64,000 nucleotides of DNA from Solibacteraceae bacterium (GTDB lineage Bacteria > Acidobacteriota > Terriglobia > Bryobacterales > Bryobacteraceae). Under the pieces are notes generated by a model, which did no database searches, had not been told where the DNA came from, and saw only the letters and a list, made by a program, of their open reading frames with translations. The position numbers were made by a program, and so were the translations under genes. The stretch spans positions 62,001 to 126,000 of the forward strand of contig JALSRK010000060.1 of the NCBI GenBank assembly GCA_026984795.1, read 5' to 3'. This document shows, piece by piece, positions 18,988-27,059 of the stretch (position 1 is its first letter; the number at the start of each line of letters is the position of its first letter).

Positions 18988-20267
18988 CGGCGCTCCCTCA
19001 GCTCAGAGACGATCTTCCGCACCTTCTGGCCTTCGACCAGATAGCTGGCGCCCGCGGTCACGATGGTGTCGCCCTCCTTGACGCCGTCCAGCAGCAAAAC
19101 GCTCTCGCCAACCATCTCCCCGACGCGGACCTTGGCTTTCCGCACCGTCATGGTGGACTTGTCCAGCACCCACACGCAGGAATCGCCGTTCTCGTCGGTG
19201 AAGACCGCCGCGACCGGCACCGAGAATCCCGCCGTCTCCGCATCCCCGGTCTCGATGTGGATCTCCCCGGTCATTCCGGCCAGAATCAGGCCCTGCTCGG
19301 GCTGCCGCACCTGGAAGATCACCGAGTAGGTGCGGGTGATGGGGTCGGCTTCGGCGGCGATTTCGGTCGCTTTTGCCGGGATCCGAGCCCCCGGCAAGGC
19401 TGGGAACGTGGCGTAGAAACGGGGCAGCGATTCCTTCCGCCATTTCGCCACCACCGTCTCCGGAATCTGCGCCACCAACTCCATGGTTTCGATGTTCTGC
19501 AAGCTCAGGATCGGCTCCTTGGCGGCGACGAACTCGTAGTTCTCTACGAACGTCTCGGCCACGATGCCGGCGTAAGGGGCGCGGAGGGTCGTATCCTCGA
19601 GATCGTTCTTGGCCTTCTGCAAACGAGCTTCGGCGCCCCGGATGCGGGCGTCCATGGCCTCGATGTCTTCCGGGCGAGCTCCCTTGAGCGCCACCTGCAA
19701 CGCCTCTTCGGCGGCTTGGACCTCCGCCTCGGCCACGTCCCGGGCAGCCCGGCGCTGATCGTACTCGGCCTTGGAGACGTTGCCGTTCTCATACAGGCGC
19801 TGGTAACGGCGGAAGGTCGCCTCGGCTTCGAGCAGCCGCGCTTTCGCCGCCGCCAGGTTGGCCTGGAGCCGCCGGATGTCTTCCGGACGCGCCCGCTCCA
19901 TCGCCCGGCGCTCGGCGCGCAGCGCAGCGATCTCCGCCTCGATATTCTTCACCGCCGTCTCGAAGTCCCGCGGATCGATCTGGGCCAGCAGCTGGCCCTT
20001 CTGGACCTGCATACCCTCGGTAACCGGAAACTGGACCAGCGGCCCGGAGACGCGGAACGAAAGCTGCGCCCGCTCGGCCGCCCGCAGCGTACCCGGGAAC
20101 ACTCGGCCTCCGGTCACCGTGCTTTCGCCCAGGACTACAGTCTTCACCGGCCTCACCGGCGGCTCGGCTACCGCCGTCTCCTCGCCGCAGCCAACCGCTG
20201 AGAGTCCCGCCGCCGCCAGAAGGATCGCCAGCGGGTATCGTGACATCGTTTTTCGTGACCTCTTCAT
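18984..20267 (-). CDS. RND periplasmic adaptor lipoprotein (operon 2)
   Basis: 427 residues. The signal peptide ends in a lipobox, AVGC, with the acylated Cys at 27, so the mature protein is anchored by lipid rather than by a helix as in operon 1. Lipoyl halves flank an alpha-hairpin (about 95-190; ERARPEDIRRLQANLAAAK), then the beta-barrel domain. The start at 20267 follows AGGGA at about -11; an internal ATG at 20246 is possible and would keep the lipobox. 29 nt separate it from the TolC-fusion gene upstream, and it overlaps the pump gene by 4 nt. Confidence 0.92.
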   Translation of the reverse strand: MKRSRKTMSRYPLAILLAAAGLSAVGCGEETAVAEPPVRPVKTVVLGESTVTGGRVFPGTLRAAERAQLSFRVSGPLVQFPVTEGMQVQKGQLLAQIDPRDFETAVKNIEAEIAALRAERRAMERARPEDIRRLQANLAAAKARLLEAEATFRRYQRLYENGNVSKAEYDQRRAARDVAEAEVQAAEEALQVALKGARPEDIEAMDARIRGAEARLQKAKNDLEDTTLRAPYAGIVAETFVENYEFVAAKEPILSLQNIETMELVAQIPETVVAKWRKESLPRFYATFPALPGARIPAKATEIAAEADPITRTYSVIFQVRQPEQGLILAGMTGEIHIETGDAETAGFSVPVAAVFTDENGDSCVWVLDKSTMTVRKAKVRVGEMVGESVLLLDGVKEGDTIVTAGASYLVEGQKVRKIVSELRERR

Positions 20268-20296
20268 GGGAAATTCCCTGCGCTCCTCTCCCAGCC

Positions 20297-22762
20297 TTAC
20301 CGCCGCCTCACCGGATAGCCGGCCTGTCGAAAGTATTCGTCCAAGCGGTTCAGGAACTCCTGCCGGTCCTGGGCGGAACGGTAGTAGTCGAACCGGCCGA
20401 CGGCGCGCTGGACGCCCGTCTGGTCGAGGAGATAGTCGAAAACCGCGTTGGCGGCCCGAAGCTCCGCCGTAAGAGCCTGGTTCTGCGCATCGAGCAGCGT
20501 GAGAATGTCGGCGATCCCCTCGGCGTACCGGGCCTTCACCAGATCCAGGTTGCGCCAGGCCGCGTCGGCCGCATCCCGGGCCAGATCGATCCCGATGAAG
20601 GAAGCGTTCGCCCGGTGGAGAACCGCCCGGACCCGCTCTTCGATGCGCTGTTTCACCGCCTCGCGCTCGGTCGTTATTCTTCGAAGCTCTTCCCGCGCCC
20701 GCCCCAGGCGCGCGTGTTGAGCTCCCCCTTGGAACACCGGCAGCGAGCCCGTGATCGAGACGCTCCAGTTGTACGGATTCGTAAAGAACGTATCGAACGG
20801 CGGCGGAGGAGGAGCACCGCCTTCGCCGTAGCGGCCCAAGTAGGTTCCTTCGGCCGTCGCTCCCACCCGCGGCACGTAGAATGACCGCTTGGCCGCCGTC
20901 AACTCCCGCTGCTGCGCCCGCACCGCGGCATCGAGCTGGCGCAGCTCGGGCGACTGGCGGAACGCCTCCTGCGTCATGAAGTCCCGGAGGAGAGCGAATC
21001 CTTTGGGTCTTTCGATATAAGGGCGGAGCTGTTGGAAGCTCGTCACCAAAGCGGGATCGTCCAGGCCTGCCTCCCGGGTGACGAAGATCTCTTCGATGGG
21101 GCGGTTCAAAACACGGTTCAAGGCGATCTCCGCTTCGCTCCGCAATGCCACCGCGTCCACGACGTCGCGTTTGTTTACCGCTATCTGGCTTTGCCACCGG
21201 TAGAGCTCCTCGCGCCCTGCCTGGCCGATTTCCACCCGCACCCGGGCCAGTTCCAGATTGGACCGGGTGAGCTGAAGATTGTCTTTTTGAACCCGCTCGA
21301 TCGTCTTGGCGCGGAGGACGTTCAGATAAGCTTCCGCCGCCTCCTGGATGATGTCGAGGCGAACCTGCGCCCGCTCCTCGACCCGCCGGGTTTGAAACCG
21401 CTTCTCGATCTCATAGCTCGCCTTTACGTCGTCGGAATAGATCAGCTGGCTGGCCGAGACTGAACCGAAGGCCAAGCGCTGTGGATTCTGACCTGCTCCC
21501 AGCCGGGACCGGTCCTTGTCGATGAAGTTGCCGCCGCCGGAGATGCCGATCTGGGGAAGCAGAGCGGAGCGGGCCAGCTTCACCAGCCGCAGCCCCGCGG
21601 CTACGTTGCGGTCGGCGACCGCCAGATCGAGGTTCACGTTCTCGGCCTCCCGCACCACGGCGCCCAGCGAAAGGGACCGGGCCGCTTTCCCGATCTCCTC
21701 ATGCAACAAGTTCGCATCGATCAGCATGACCTGCGGAGGGGAGACCCCGATGGCTCGGGCCGTGGCCATATTGATCGTCAGGCTCGACCGGCGGGCGAAG
21801 TCCACGGACAGCTCCGACGCGTTCGTTCCCTCGAGGATCTGTTGCATGTCGATCCCCACCCGGCGCGCCCGGCGGACGTGTGTCATTGTCGGCGCCAGCG
21901 TCGCCAGGAATCCAAGCTCCACTTCGTCGATGCCGGTGGCGGAAAAGCTCGGCAGCCGGCGCTCGATGAGCGCCTCCGCCAGGCGCTTGCGATCCTGTTT
22001 CGACAGGTGAGGCAGGGGACCCACGTAGACGGCTTCCGCGTTCGCCGGAATCGCCGCCAGCGCCTCTTCGAGCGACGCGCCCACGGGAATCACCGTAGCG
22101 TCGATGCCTTCGTCTCTAAGCTGCGCCCTCGCGTTCTCGACCAGCCCCGGGAAGATCTTCAGAATGCCTTCCATCACCAGGACCGCCAGGTGGTTGAACG
22201 GCGCCAGCCGGCGGAAGACTTTCACCTCCTCCACCGGCCGCGACCCGATGCTGATGTAGGTGAAGTTCTCCACGCCGCTGACGTTCACCCTCTCGGTCTC
22301 CCGCGCCGCCAACGGCACTTTCCGCGTGGTGAGCGGCAGCGACTGCAACTCCGGATCCACCACCAGGGCCGCGATGCCCGGCTTGGGAAGAGGACCGCGG
22401 CGCCCAAGCTCCTGCGAGGCGATCAGGCCGAGGGCGACGACGAAATCCACCTCGGGGTCCGAGAGCAGCTTGTCTACCGCCGCCTTCACCCCGGACGCCG
22501 TCCAGTCCGCCACGATCACCTTCTCGGGCGGGAAGCGCACGTCGTACTCGTCTTTGAGCAACTCGGTGATCTCGCGCTTGTAGGTAGCCAGAATCGCCTG
22601 ATTGCTCTCCGCCGGACCGTCGATCGCGAAACCAATGCGCACGACACCTTTTGGAGAGTCTTCGACTTGGGCTGCCAAGGGCGCTGCCGCCAGGAAAGCC
22701 GCCGCTGTCAGGGACAGCAGCGCTGTCGAGAGCCGAGAGCAAAAGCGCATTTCCCGTTTCAT
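20297..22762 (-). CDS. TolC-family outer-membrane factor with N-terminal ABC substrate-binding-like domain
   Basis: 821 residues, about twice a normal TolC. A signal peptide (to about 31) is followed by a domain at about 40-340 resembling the ABC_sub_bind family (periplasmic-binding fold): it contains SNQAILATYKREI, WTASGVKAAVDKLL, DPEVDFVVALGLIASQ and a second lobe with AVYVGPLPHLS and a GVSPPQVMLID end. The remainder (about 370-800) is an outer-membrane efflux protein with two long-helix repeats (AYLNVLRAKTIERVQKDN; GIADILTLLDAQNQAL). First gene of the tripartite operon. Alternative start ATG 22750. The fusion would put a ligand-binding domain at the periplasmic end of the channel. The domain assignment is from recognition, not a search. 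Confidence 0.85.
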   Translation of the reverse strand: MKREMRFCSRLSTALLSLTAAAFLAAAPLAAQVEDSPKGVVRIGFAIDGPAESNQAILATYKREITELLKDEYDVRFPPEKVIVADWTASGVKAAVDKLLSDPEVDFVVALGLIASQELGRRGPLPKPGIAALVVDPELQSLPLTTRKVPLAARETERVNVSGVENFTYISIGSRPVEEVKVFRRLAPFNHLAVLVMEGILKIFPGLVENARAQLRDEGIDATVIPVGASLEEALAAIPANAEAVYVGPLPHLSKQDRKRLAEALIERRLPSFSATGIDEVELGFLATLAPTMTHVRRARRVGIDMQQILEGTNASELSVDFARRSSLTINMATARAIGVSPPQVMLIDANLLHEEIGKAARSLSLGAVVREAENVNLDLAVADRNVAAGLRLVKLARSALLPQIGISGGGNFIDKDRSRLGAGQNPQRLAFGSVSASQLIYSDDVKASYEIEKRFQTRRVEERAQVRLDIIQEAAEAYLNVLRAKTIERVQKDNLQLTRSNLELARVRVEIGQAGREELYRWQSQIAVNKRDVVDAVALRSEAEIALNRVLNRPIEEIFVTREAGLDDPALVTSFQQLRPYIERPKGFALLRDFMTQEAFRQSPELRQLDAAVRAQQRELTAAKRSFYVPRVGATAEGTYLGRYGEGGAPPPPPFDTFFTNPYNWSVSITGSLPVFQGGAQHARLGRAREELRRITTEREAVKQRIEERVRAVLHRANASFIGIDLARDAADAAWRNLDLVKARYAEGIADILTLLDAQNQALTAELRAANAVFDYLLDQTGVQRAVGRFDYYRSAQDRQEFLNRLDEYFRQAGYPVRRR

Positions 22763-22939
22763 GATGCAGATACCGGAGGTGGGGATTCTGGAAATTCAGG
22801 CCGTGACGCGGACCGGCGGCTTACGTGATCCGTTGTCAGCGGCAGCTAGCAATCAGTACGAAAAAGGGAGGTATTGCCGCTGTTCCCCGGCCGGCGCGCT
22901 CTTTTCTTTGCGGTTGAGCCGACGGCCATTCCCCTCGAA

Positions 22940-23953
22940 TCATAACCTATCTCGCGGCTGCGCCGGGTAGTGTTCCCGATAACCGGTTCGCAGGTTCACT
23001 ATCGTGAAGGATCCGTCGGGCTGCGCTCTCAACACGAGCGAGTGCCCGCACATACCTTCGACAATATTTGCCAGCCGCCGGTCCGGCGCGTTCGCCTCGC
23101 CCGCCTTCAGCGAATAGTGGACTTGCCAGAGAGCCTGGAGCCGCGGCGCCGTCGCCAGCGCCCGGAAGGCCCCGGGGTCACCGCCCTTTCTGGCGCCGTT
23201 GTTCATGACGGCTACCCGCGGGTTCAGCGCCTGCACCAGTGCAGGCGGCCCTGAACGATCGACGCCGTGGTGCGTCGTCAGGTAGACGTCCACCTCGCCG
23301 AGCTTGTTTTCCGGGCAGACCAGCCGCAGCTCTTCGGCGCTCGGCAGGTCGCCCAGATCGGCGAAGCGGAACTGGCCGTAGCGGAGCAGAAAGGCGACAG
23401 ATCGGCCGTTCTCGTCCAGCTCGTTCCGGACCGCCGCCGCGGCGCAAGCCGGATGGGGCCCGCCGCCCTCCGGCAAGGGCTTCTCGAGAAACTTGCCGGC
23501 CGCGGCCACGACGTCGATCTCCACGCCCCGCAGCGGGATCCGGTCGCCCGGCCCAACGACGAGATGTTTGCCCTTGGACCGGACGGCGTAGTAAGCCGCC
23601 GCCAGCTCGTTGCCGCGCTTGCCGCCCCCGGCGTAGTCGCCGTAGTCGACGAAGGTCGCGATCGGGACGCGCTCGGCCACGGCCGGGACGCCCCCGACGT
23701 GGTCGGCGTGGTAGTGCGTGACGAGCATGTAGTCGAGCCGCTCGACGCCGGCCCGCCGCAACGCCGCCGCGATGCGGTCCGCGTCGCGGCCCCCGTGCCC
23801 GGGGAAGCCGGCGTCCACGAGCATCGACTCGCCGGCCGGCGTGACGATCAGCGTCGCCTGGCCGCCCTCCACGTCGATGAACTCGATGCGGAGCTCCGCC
23901 GGCCCTCCCCATAACGGGGCGGCCAGCAGAAGCAGCGCCAGCAGTGCTCGCAT
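22940..23953 (-). CDS. Secreted metallo-beta-lactamase-fold hydrolase (ComEC C-terminal-like)
   Basis: 337 residues with a signal peptide (about 1-17). The metal site THYHADH (His80, His82, Asp84, His85) follows the FIDVEGGQATLIV and MLVDAGF strands, which is the pattern of ComEC/Rec2-like hydrolases; TTHHGVDRSG and VAVMNNG complete the fold. Unlike ComEC there are no transmembrane segments, so this is a free periplasmic or secreted enzyme, possibly a phosphodiesterase or nuclease. ATG 23953 lies 7 nt after a TACCAT hexamer and has no Shine-Dalgarno sequence. Confidence 0.87.
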   Translation of the reverse strand: MRALLALLLLAAPLWGGPAELRIEFIDVEGGQATLIVTPAGESMLVDAGFPGHGGRDADRIAAALRRAGVERLDYMLVTHYHADHVGGVPAVAERVPIATFVDYGDYAGGGKRGNELAAAYYAVRSKGKHLVVGPGDRIPLRGVEIDVVAAAGKFLEKPLPEGGGPHPACAAAAVRNELDENGRSVAFLLRYGQFRFADLGDLPSAEELRLVCPENKLGEVDVYLTTHHGVDRSGPPALVQALNPRVAVMNNGARKGGDPGAFRALATAPRLQALWQVHYSLKAGEANAPDRRLANIVEGMCGHSLVLRAQPDGSFTIVNLRTGYREHYPAQPRDRL

Positions 23954-23960
23954 AGCCGGA

Positions 23961-23966
23961 ATGGTA
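23961..23966 (-). promoter_or_regulatory. -10-like TACCAT 7 nt before the MBL-fold gene
   Basis: TAnnnT hexamer read on the minus strand, 7 nt from ATG 23953, with no ribosome-binding site; consistent with a leaderless mRNA. Confidence 0.4.
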
Positions 23967-24027
23967 GCACGAGCGCCCGCCGGCGCAATGGAACACCAGC
24001 GGTGACGAAAGCGTACGGTATGGTAGG

Positions 24028-24033
24028 TACGAT
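24028..24033 (+). promoter_or_regulatory. -10-like TACGAT 8 nt before the zinc-ribbon gene
   Basis: TAnnnT hexamer 8 nt from ATG 24042, with no Shine-Dalgarno sequence between. Consistent with leaderless transcription. It lies about 75 nt from the divergent MBL-gene promoter. Confidence 0.4.
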
Positions 24034-24041
24034 AGACGCGG

Positions 24042-24494
24042 ATGCCCTATTGCAGCCATTGTGGCCGGCCGGTCGAGGAAACCGACCTTTATTGCGGAAG
24101 TTGCGGCGCCCGCCAACCGGTTCCTGAGCGGCCAGCCGGTCCTTTCGCCAGCATCAGCAGCCGCAACGCCTCCCTGCTCTGCTACATCCCGCTCGTCGGC
24201 TGGATTGCAGCCATTGTCGTGTTGGCTTCCCAACGGTTCAAGACAGACCGGGAAGTGCGCTTCCACGCCTTCCAAGGTCTGTACCTGTTCGTCGTCTGGC
24301 TCGTGGTGGACTGGGCCGTCGGCCCTTTTTTCCATTTCGCCGGCGAGGTATCTCAAGTCTCTCTCGCTGCCATCCTCAAGCTGGCCCTCTTGGGAACCTG
24401 GATCTATATGCTGGTGAAGACAAGCCAGGGCGTCACCGTGAAGCTGCCGGTCCTCGGTGAACTGGCGGAACGGTCTCTCGCCGAACAGCAGTGA
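24042..24494 (+). CDS. Zinc-ribbon membrane protein (DUF4870-like)
   Basis: 150 residues. A CxxC-x10-CxxC zinc ribbon (Cys4, Cys7, Cys18, Cys21) is followed by a short linker and three hydrophobic segments (about 47-63, 82-100 and 108-127), with the FHAFQGLYLFVVW pattern seen in the DUF4870/Tic20-like family of small membrane proteins. Function unknown. Its stop codon lies inside the -35 element of the argC promoter. Confidence 0.8.
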   Translation: MPYCSHCGRPVEETDLYCGSCGARQPVPERPAGPFASISSRNASLLCYIPLVGWIAAIVVLASQRFKTDREVRFHAFQGLYLFVVWLVVDWAVGPFFHFAGEVSQVSLAAILKLALLGTWIYMLVKTSQGVTVKLPVLGELAERSLAEQQ

Positions 24495-24519
24495 CAGCCG
24501 GCGCGAAGGATGGTATAAT
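24491..24519 (+). promoter_or_regulatory. Promoter of the argCBA operon
   Basis: GTGACA (24491-24496, 5/6) and a perfect TATAAT (24514-24519) are separated by 17 nt. The expected transcript start is near 24526, about 20 nt before argC, with no clear Shine-Dalgarno sequence in the leader. Confidence 0.65.
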
Positions 24520-24545
24520 TATTCATCAGAGTGAATAAATAATCC
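24512..24545 (+). promoter_or_regulatory. Tandem ARG-box-like operator (probable ArgR site)
   Basis: Two copies resembling the ARG box core TGAATAATTATTCA: 24512-24525 matches 12/14 and 24532-24545 matches 11/14. They are separated by 6 nt between cores, i.e. 2 nt between full 18-bp boxes, close to the 2-3 nt spacing of paired ARG boxes in E. coli. The first box covers the -10 hexamer and the second covers the transcript start, so hexameric ArgR-arginine would block RNA polymerase. No argR gene is in the window. Confidence 0.65.
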
Positions 24546-24546
24546 C

Positions 24547-25554
24547 ATGCCTGTTCCTGTCGGAATCGTTGGCTTCCGCGGCTACAGTGGGGCCGAGCTG
24601 GTGAAGATCCTCGAGCGGCACCCCGGCTTCGAGCCGTGGCTGCTGGAGCACCGCACTGACGCCGCGGAAAGGGCGGCGCCACGCGGCAGTCCGGCGCTGC
24701 CCCGCATCGCGTGCACGCCGGAAGCGGTCGAATCGGCGGGCCTGCAGGCCGTCTGCCTGGCCACGCCGGCCGACGTCTCCATCGAGTTGGCTCCGGCTTT
24801 TCTGGCCGCCGGGGCCAAGGTGGTGGATCTGAGCGGCGCGTTTCGCCTGCGGTCGCCGGAGGTCTACCGCCGCTGGTACGGGGCCGAGCACGGGGAGCCT
24901 CAATGGTTGGCCGATGCCGTCTACGGGCTGCCGGAATTCTACCGGGACCGGGTCCCTTCCGCCCGTCTCGTAGCCAATCCCGGCTGCTATCCCACAGCGG
25001 CGAATCTGGCCATCCGGCCGCTCGTCCAGGCCGGAATATTGGACCCGGCGGCAGGCGTCGTCTGCGACGCCAAGTCGGGCGTCAGCGGGGCCGGCCGCAA
25101 GCCCAGCCTGAAGACCCACTTCTGCGAGGTGACCGAAAACTTCTCCGCCTATTCCGTGCTGGCGCACCGCCACGTGCCCGAGGTGCTGATGCACTCCGGG
25201 CTGGAGGAGGCCGAATTCTCCTTCACCGCCCACCTGCTGCCGGTCCACCGCGGAATCCTGGAAACGATCTACTTCCGCTGTGCCGGCATCGCCTCCGAGG
25301 GCGAGCTGCTCGAGGTCTACCGCAACGCGTACCGCGACGAGGCCTTCGTCCGCCTCTACGAGCCGGAGACGCTGCCCGATCTCCGCGGGGTCCAGTACAC
25401 GAACTTTTGCGACATCGGCGTGCGTCTGGGGGCGGACGGGAGCCGGGGCGTCGTCGTGGCCGCCATCGACAATCTGGTGAAGGGCGCCGCCGGGCAGGCG
25501 GTGCAGAACCTCAATCTCCTGTTCGGGCTTGCCGAGACCCAGGGGCTGTTATGA
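24547..25554 (+). CDS. argC: N-acetyl-gamma-glutamyl-phosphate reductase
   Basis: 335 residues, standard for ArgC. It reduces N-acetylglutamyl phosphate to the semialdehyde with NADPH, the third step of arginine synthesis. The Rossmann segment GIVGFRGYSGAELV is at the N-terminus and the catalytic Cys147 lies in NPGCYPTA; SGVSGAGRKPS and VPVHRGI-like segments follow. First gene of the argCBA operon; it overlaps argB by 4 nt (ATGA at 25551-25554). Likely repressed by arginine through the upstream operator. Confidence 0.96.
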   Translation: MPVPVGIVGFRGYSGAELVKILERHPGFEPWLLEHRTDAAERAAPRGSPALPRIACTPEAVESAGLQAVCLATPADVSIELAPAFLAAGAKVVDLSGAFRLRSPEVYRRWYGAEHGEPQWLADAVYGLPEFYRDRVPSARLVANPGCYPTAANLAIRPLVQAGILDPAAGVVCDAKSGVSGAGRKPSLKTHFCEVTENFSAYSVLAHRHVPEVLMHSGLEEAEFSFTAHLLPVHRGILETIYFRCAGIASEGELLEVYRNAYRDEAFVRLYEPETLPDLRGVQYTNFCDIGVRLGADGSRGVVVAAIDNLVKGAAGQAVQNLNLLFGLAETQGLL

Positions 25555-26324
25555 AGCTGCTCGTCAAACTCGGCGGAACGCTGCTCGACGGCGACGCTTC
25601 CCGAGCCGCGATCGCCGCCCAGGTCGCCGCCGTCCGCCCGCGGGCTCCTGAAATGGTGCTGGTTCACGGAGGCGGGAGGCAAATGACCCGCTTCCTCGCC
25701 GCGCAGGGCGTGGAGAGCCGCTTCGTGAACGGGCTGCGCGTCACCACCGGCGAAGTGATCGATGCGGTGCTGAAGATCTTCACCGGCACGGTGAACCGCG
25801 GCCTCGTCGCGTCGCTCGTGGCCGCGGGGGTGCCCGCAGTCGGGCTGAGTGGAATCGACGCCAACCTGGTGGAGGCTGAGCAGTTGGACCCGAAACTCGG
25901 CGCCGTCGGCAAACCGGTGCGCACGAACGCCCGGCTGCTTGAGACTCTTGTCGCCGCCGGCTTCCTTCCCGTGGTCGCCTGCGTGGCCGGCGGCCGCGAC
26001 GGCGCCATTTACAACGTCAACGCCGACCAGATGGCCGTCTCCTGCGCCGCCGGCTACAAAGCCGAACGCATCGTGTTCCTCACCGACGTCGAAGGCGTCC
26101 GCGACGGCAGCGGCGTCATCCGCGAGCTGACGCCCGCCCGGGCCCGGCGGCTCATCCGCGACGGCATCGCCACCGGCGGCATGCAGGCGAAACTCGAGGC
26201 GGCGATCGACGCGCTGAGCCGGGGCGTCCGCGAAGTCGCCATCGCCCCCGGCGCCGCCCCTCGCGTGCTCGAACGGCTGCTCGATGGCGACCGGTTGGGA
26301 ACCCGAATCGTCGAGGCGCCATGA
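25551..26324 (+). CDS. argB: Acetylglutamate kinase
   Basis: 257 residues of the amino-acid kinase fold. It phosphorylates N-acetylglutamate, the second step of arginine synthesis. The phosphate-binding loops are KLGGTLLDG at the N-terminus and VLVHGGGRQM (about residue 33-42); YNVNADQMA and ATGGMQAKL supply substrate and nucleotide contacts. The short length without an N-terminal helix suggests the arginine-insensitive type, leaving feedback to the acetyltransferase or ArgR. Coupled to argC and to the next gene by ATGA overlaps at both ends. Confidence 0.95.
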   Translation: MKLLVKLGGTLLDGDASRAAIAAQVAAVRPRAPEMVLVHGGGRQMTRFLAAQGVESRFVNGLRVTTGEVIDAVLKIFTGTVNRGLVASLVAAGVPAVGLSGIDANLVEAEQLDPKLGAVGKPVRTNARLLETLVAAGFLPVVACVAGGRDGAIYNVNADQMAVSCAAGYKAERIVFLTDVEGVRDGSGVIRELTPARARRLIRDGIATGGMQAKLEAAIDALSRGVREVAIAPGAAPRVLERLLDGDRLGTRIVEAP

Positions 26325-26863
26325 AAATCCGCAAAGCCACGATGAAAGACATCCCGGCGATGCTGGAACTGATCAACGGCTACGCCCGGGAGGGCATTAT
26401 GCTCCCCCGGACCGAATTCGAGATGGCCGAGAACATTCGTGACTTCACCGTGGCCGAAGACGGCGAACGCATCCTGGCTTGCGGAGCGCTGCACTTTTAC
26501 ACGCCCACGATGGGCGAAGTCCGCTCCGTCGCCGTCGATCCCCGGGCCAAGGGGACCGGGCTCGGCCGGCGTCTCGTCGCCGCTCTCGAAGACGAGGCCC
26601 GCGCCTGCCGCCTGGAGACTCTTTTCGCGTTCACCTACGTGCCGGACTTCTTCCGCAAACTCGGCTACGTCGAAGTGGACCGCTCCGAACTGCCGCTCAA
26701 GGCCTGGAAAGACTGCATGCGGTGCCCGAAATTCCACTGCTGCGACGAACTGGCCATGATCCGCTACCTTACCGGCCGCCCGCCGGCGGCAAAGAAACTC
26801 GCCGAGCCCATCGACCCCGAGGTGCAGATCATTCAGCTCCCATCCGTCCGTCGGCCAGAGTAG
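26321..26863 (+). CDS. GNAT acetyltransferase, probable short-form N-acetylglutamate synthase
   Basis: 180 residues. It is a GNAT fold with the acetyl-CoA pyrophosphate loop DPRAKGTGLGRRLV (about 68-81) preceded by VRSVAVD, and the ArgA-type C-terminal segment TYVPDFFRKLGYVEVDRSELPLK. The CMRCPKFHCC cluster (four Cys) near 129-138 is typical of the short ArgA relatives found in arg operons. Placed directly after argB with a 4-nt overlap, it most likely makes N-acetylglutamate from glutamate, the first step. The amino-acid kinase domain of classical ArgA is missing. Confidence 0.85.
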   Translation: MKIRKATMKDIPAMLELINGYAREGIMLPRTEFEMAENIRDFTVAEDGERILACGALHFYTPTMGEVRSVAVDPRAKGTGLGRRLVAALEDEARACRLETLFAFTYVPDFFRKLGYVEVDRSELPLKAWKDCMRCPKFHCCDELAMIRYLTGRPPAAKKLAEPIDPEVQIIQLPSVRRPE

Positions 26864-27059
26864 GTTAGCCGAACCCCGGCGCCGCCTGCCTGATTGTGTC
26901 TTTCCAGACTCCTTCCGCCGGAGATCTTCGAAACGTCTTCGCCTCTAATCGCGGAGCAATGAAAATTTGTGAAGAATTCCGGCCAAGATGCACTCGTTAT
27001 GATGTATAAAAGGTGATAGGCCTATAAGTACTATTTGCGGCTGGTACTGAGGGATAGGC

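Noticed and set aside
20268-21197. In-frame extension upstream of the operon 2 adaptor
   Set aside because: It overlaps the end of the TolC fusion gene in another frame; the lipoprotein signal at 20267 marks the true start.
26864-27059. Possible riboswitch or small RNA before the molybdopterin-binding gene
   Set aside because: Searched by eye for known riboswitch cores (Moco, c-di-GMP, cobalamin) and saw no conserved paired core; only AT-rich sequence.
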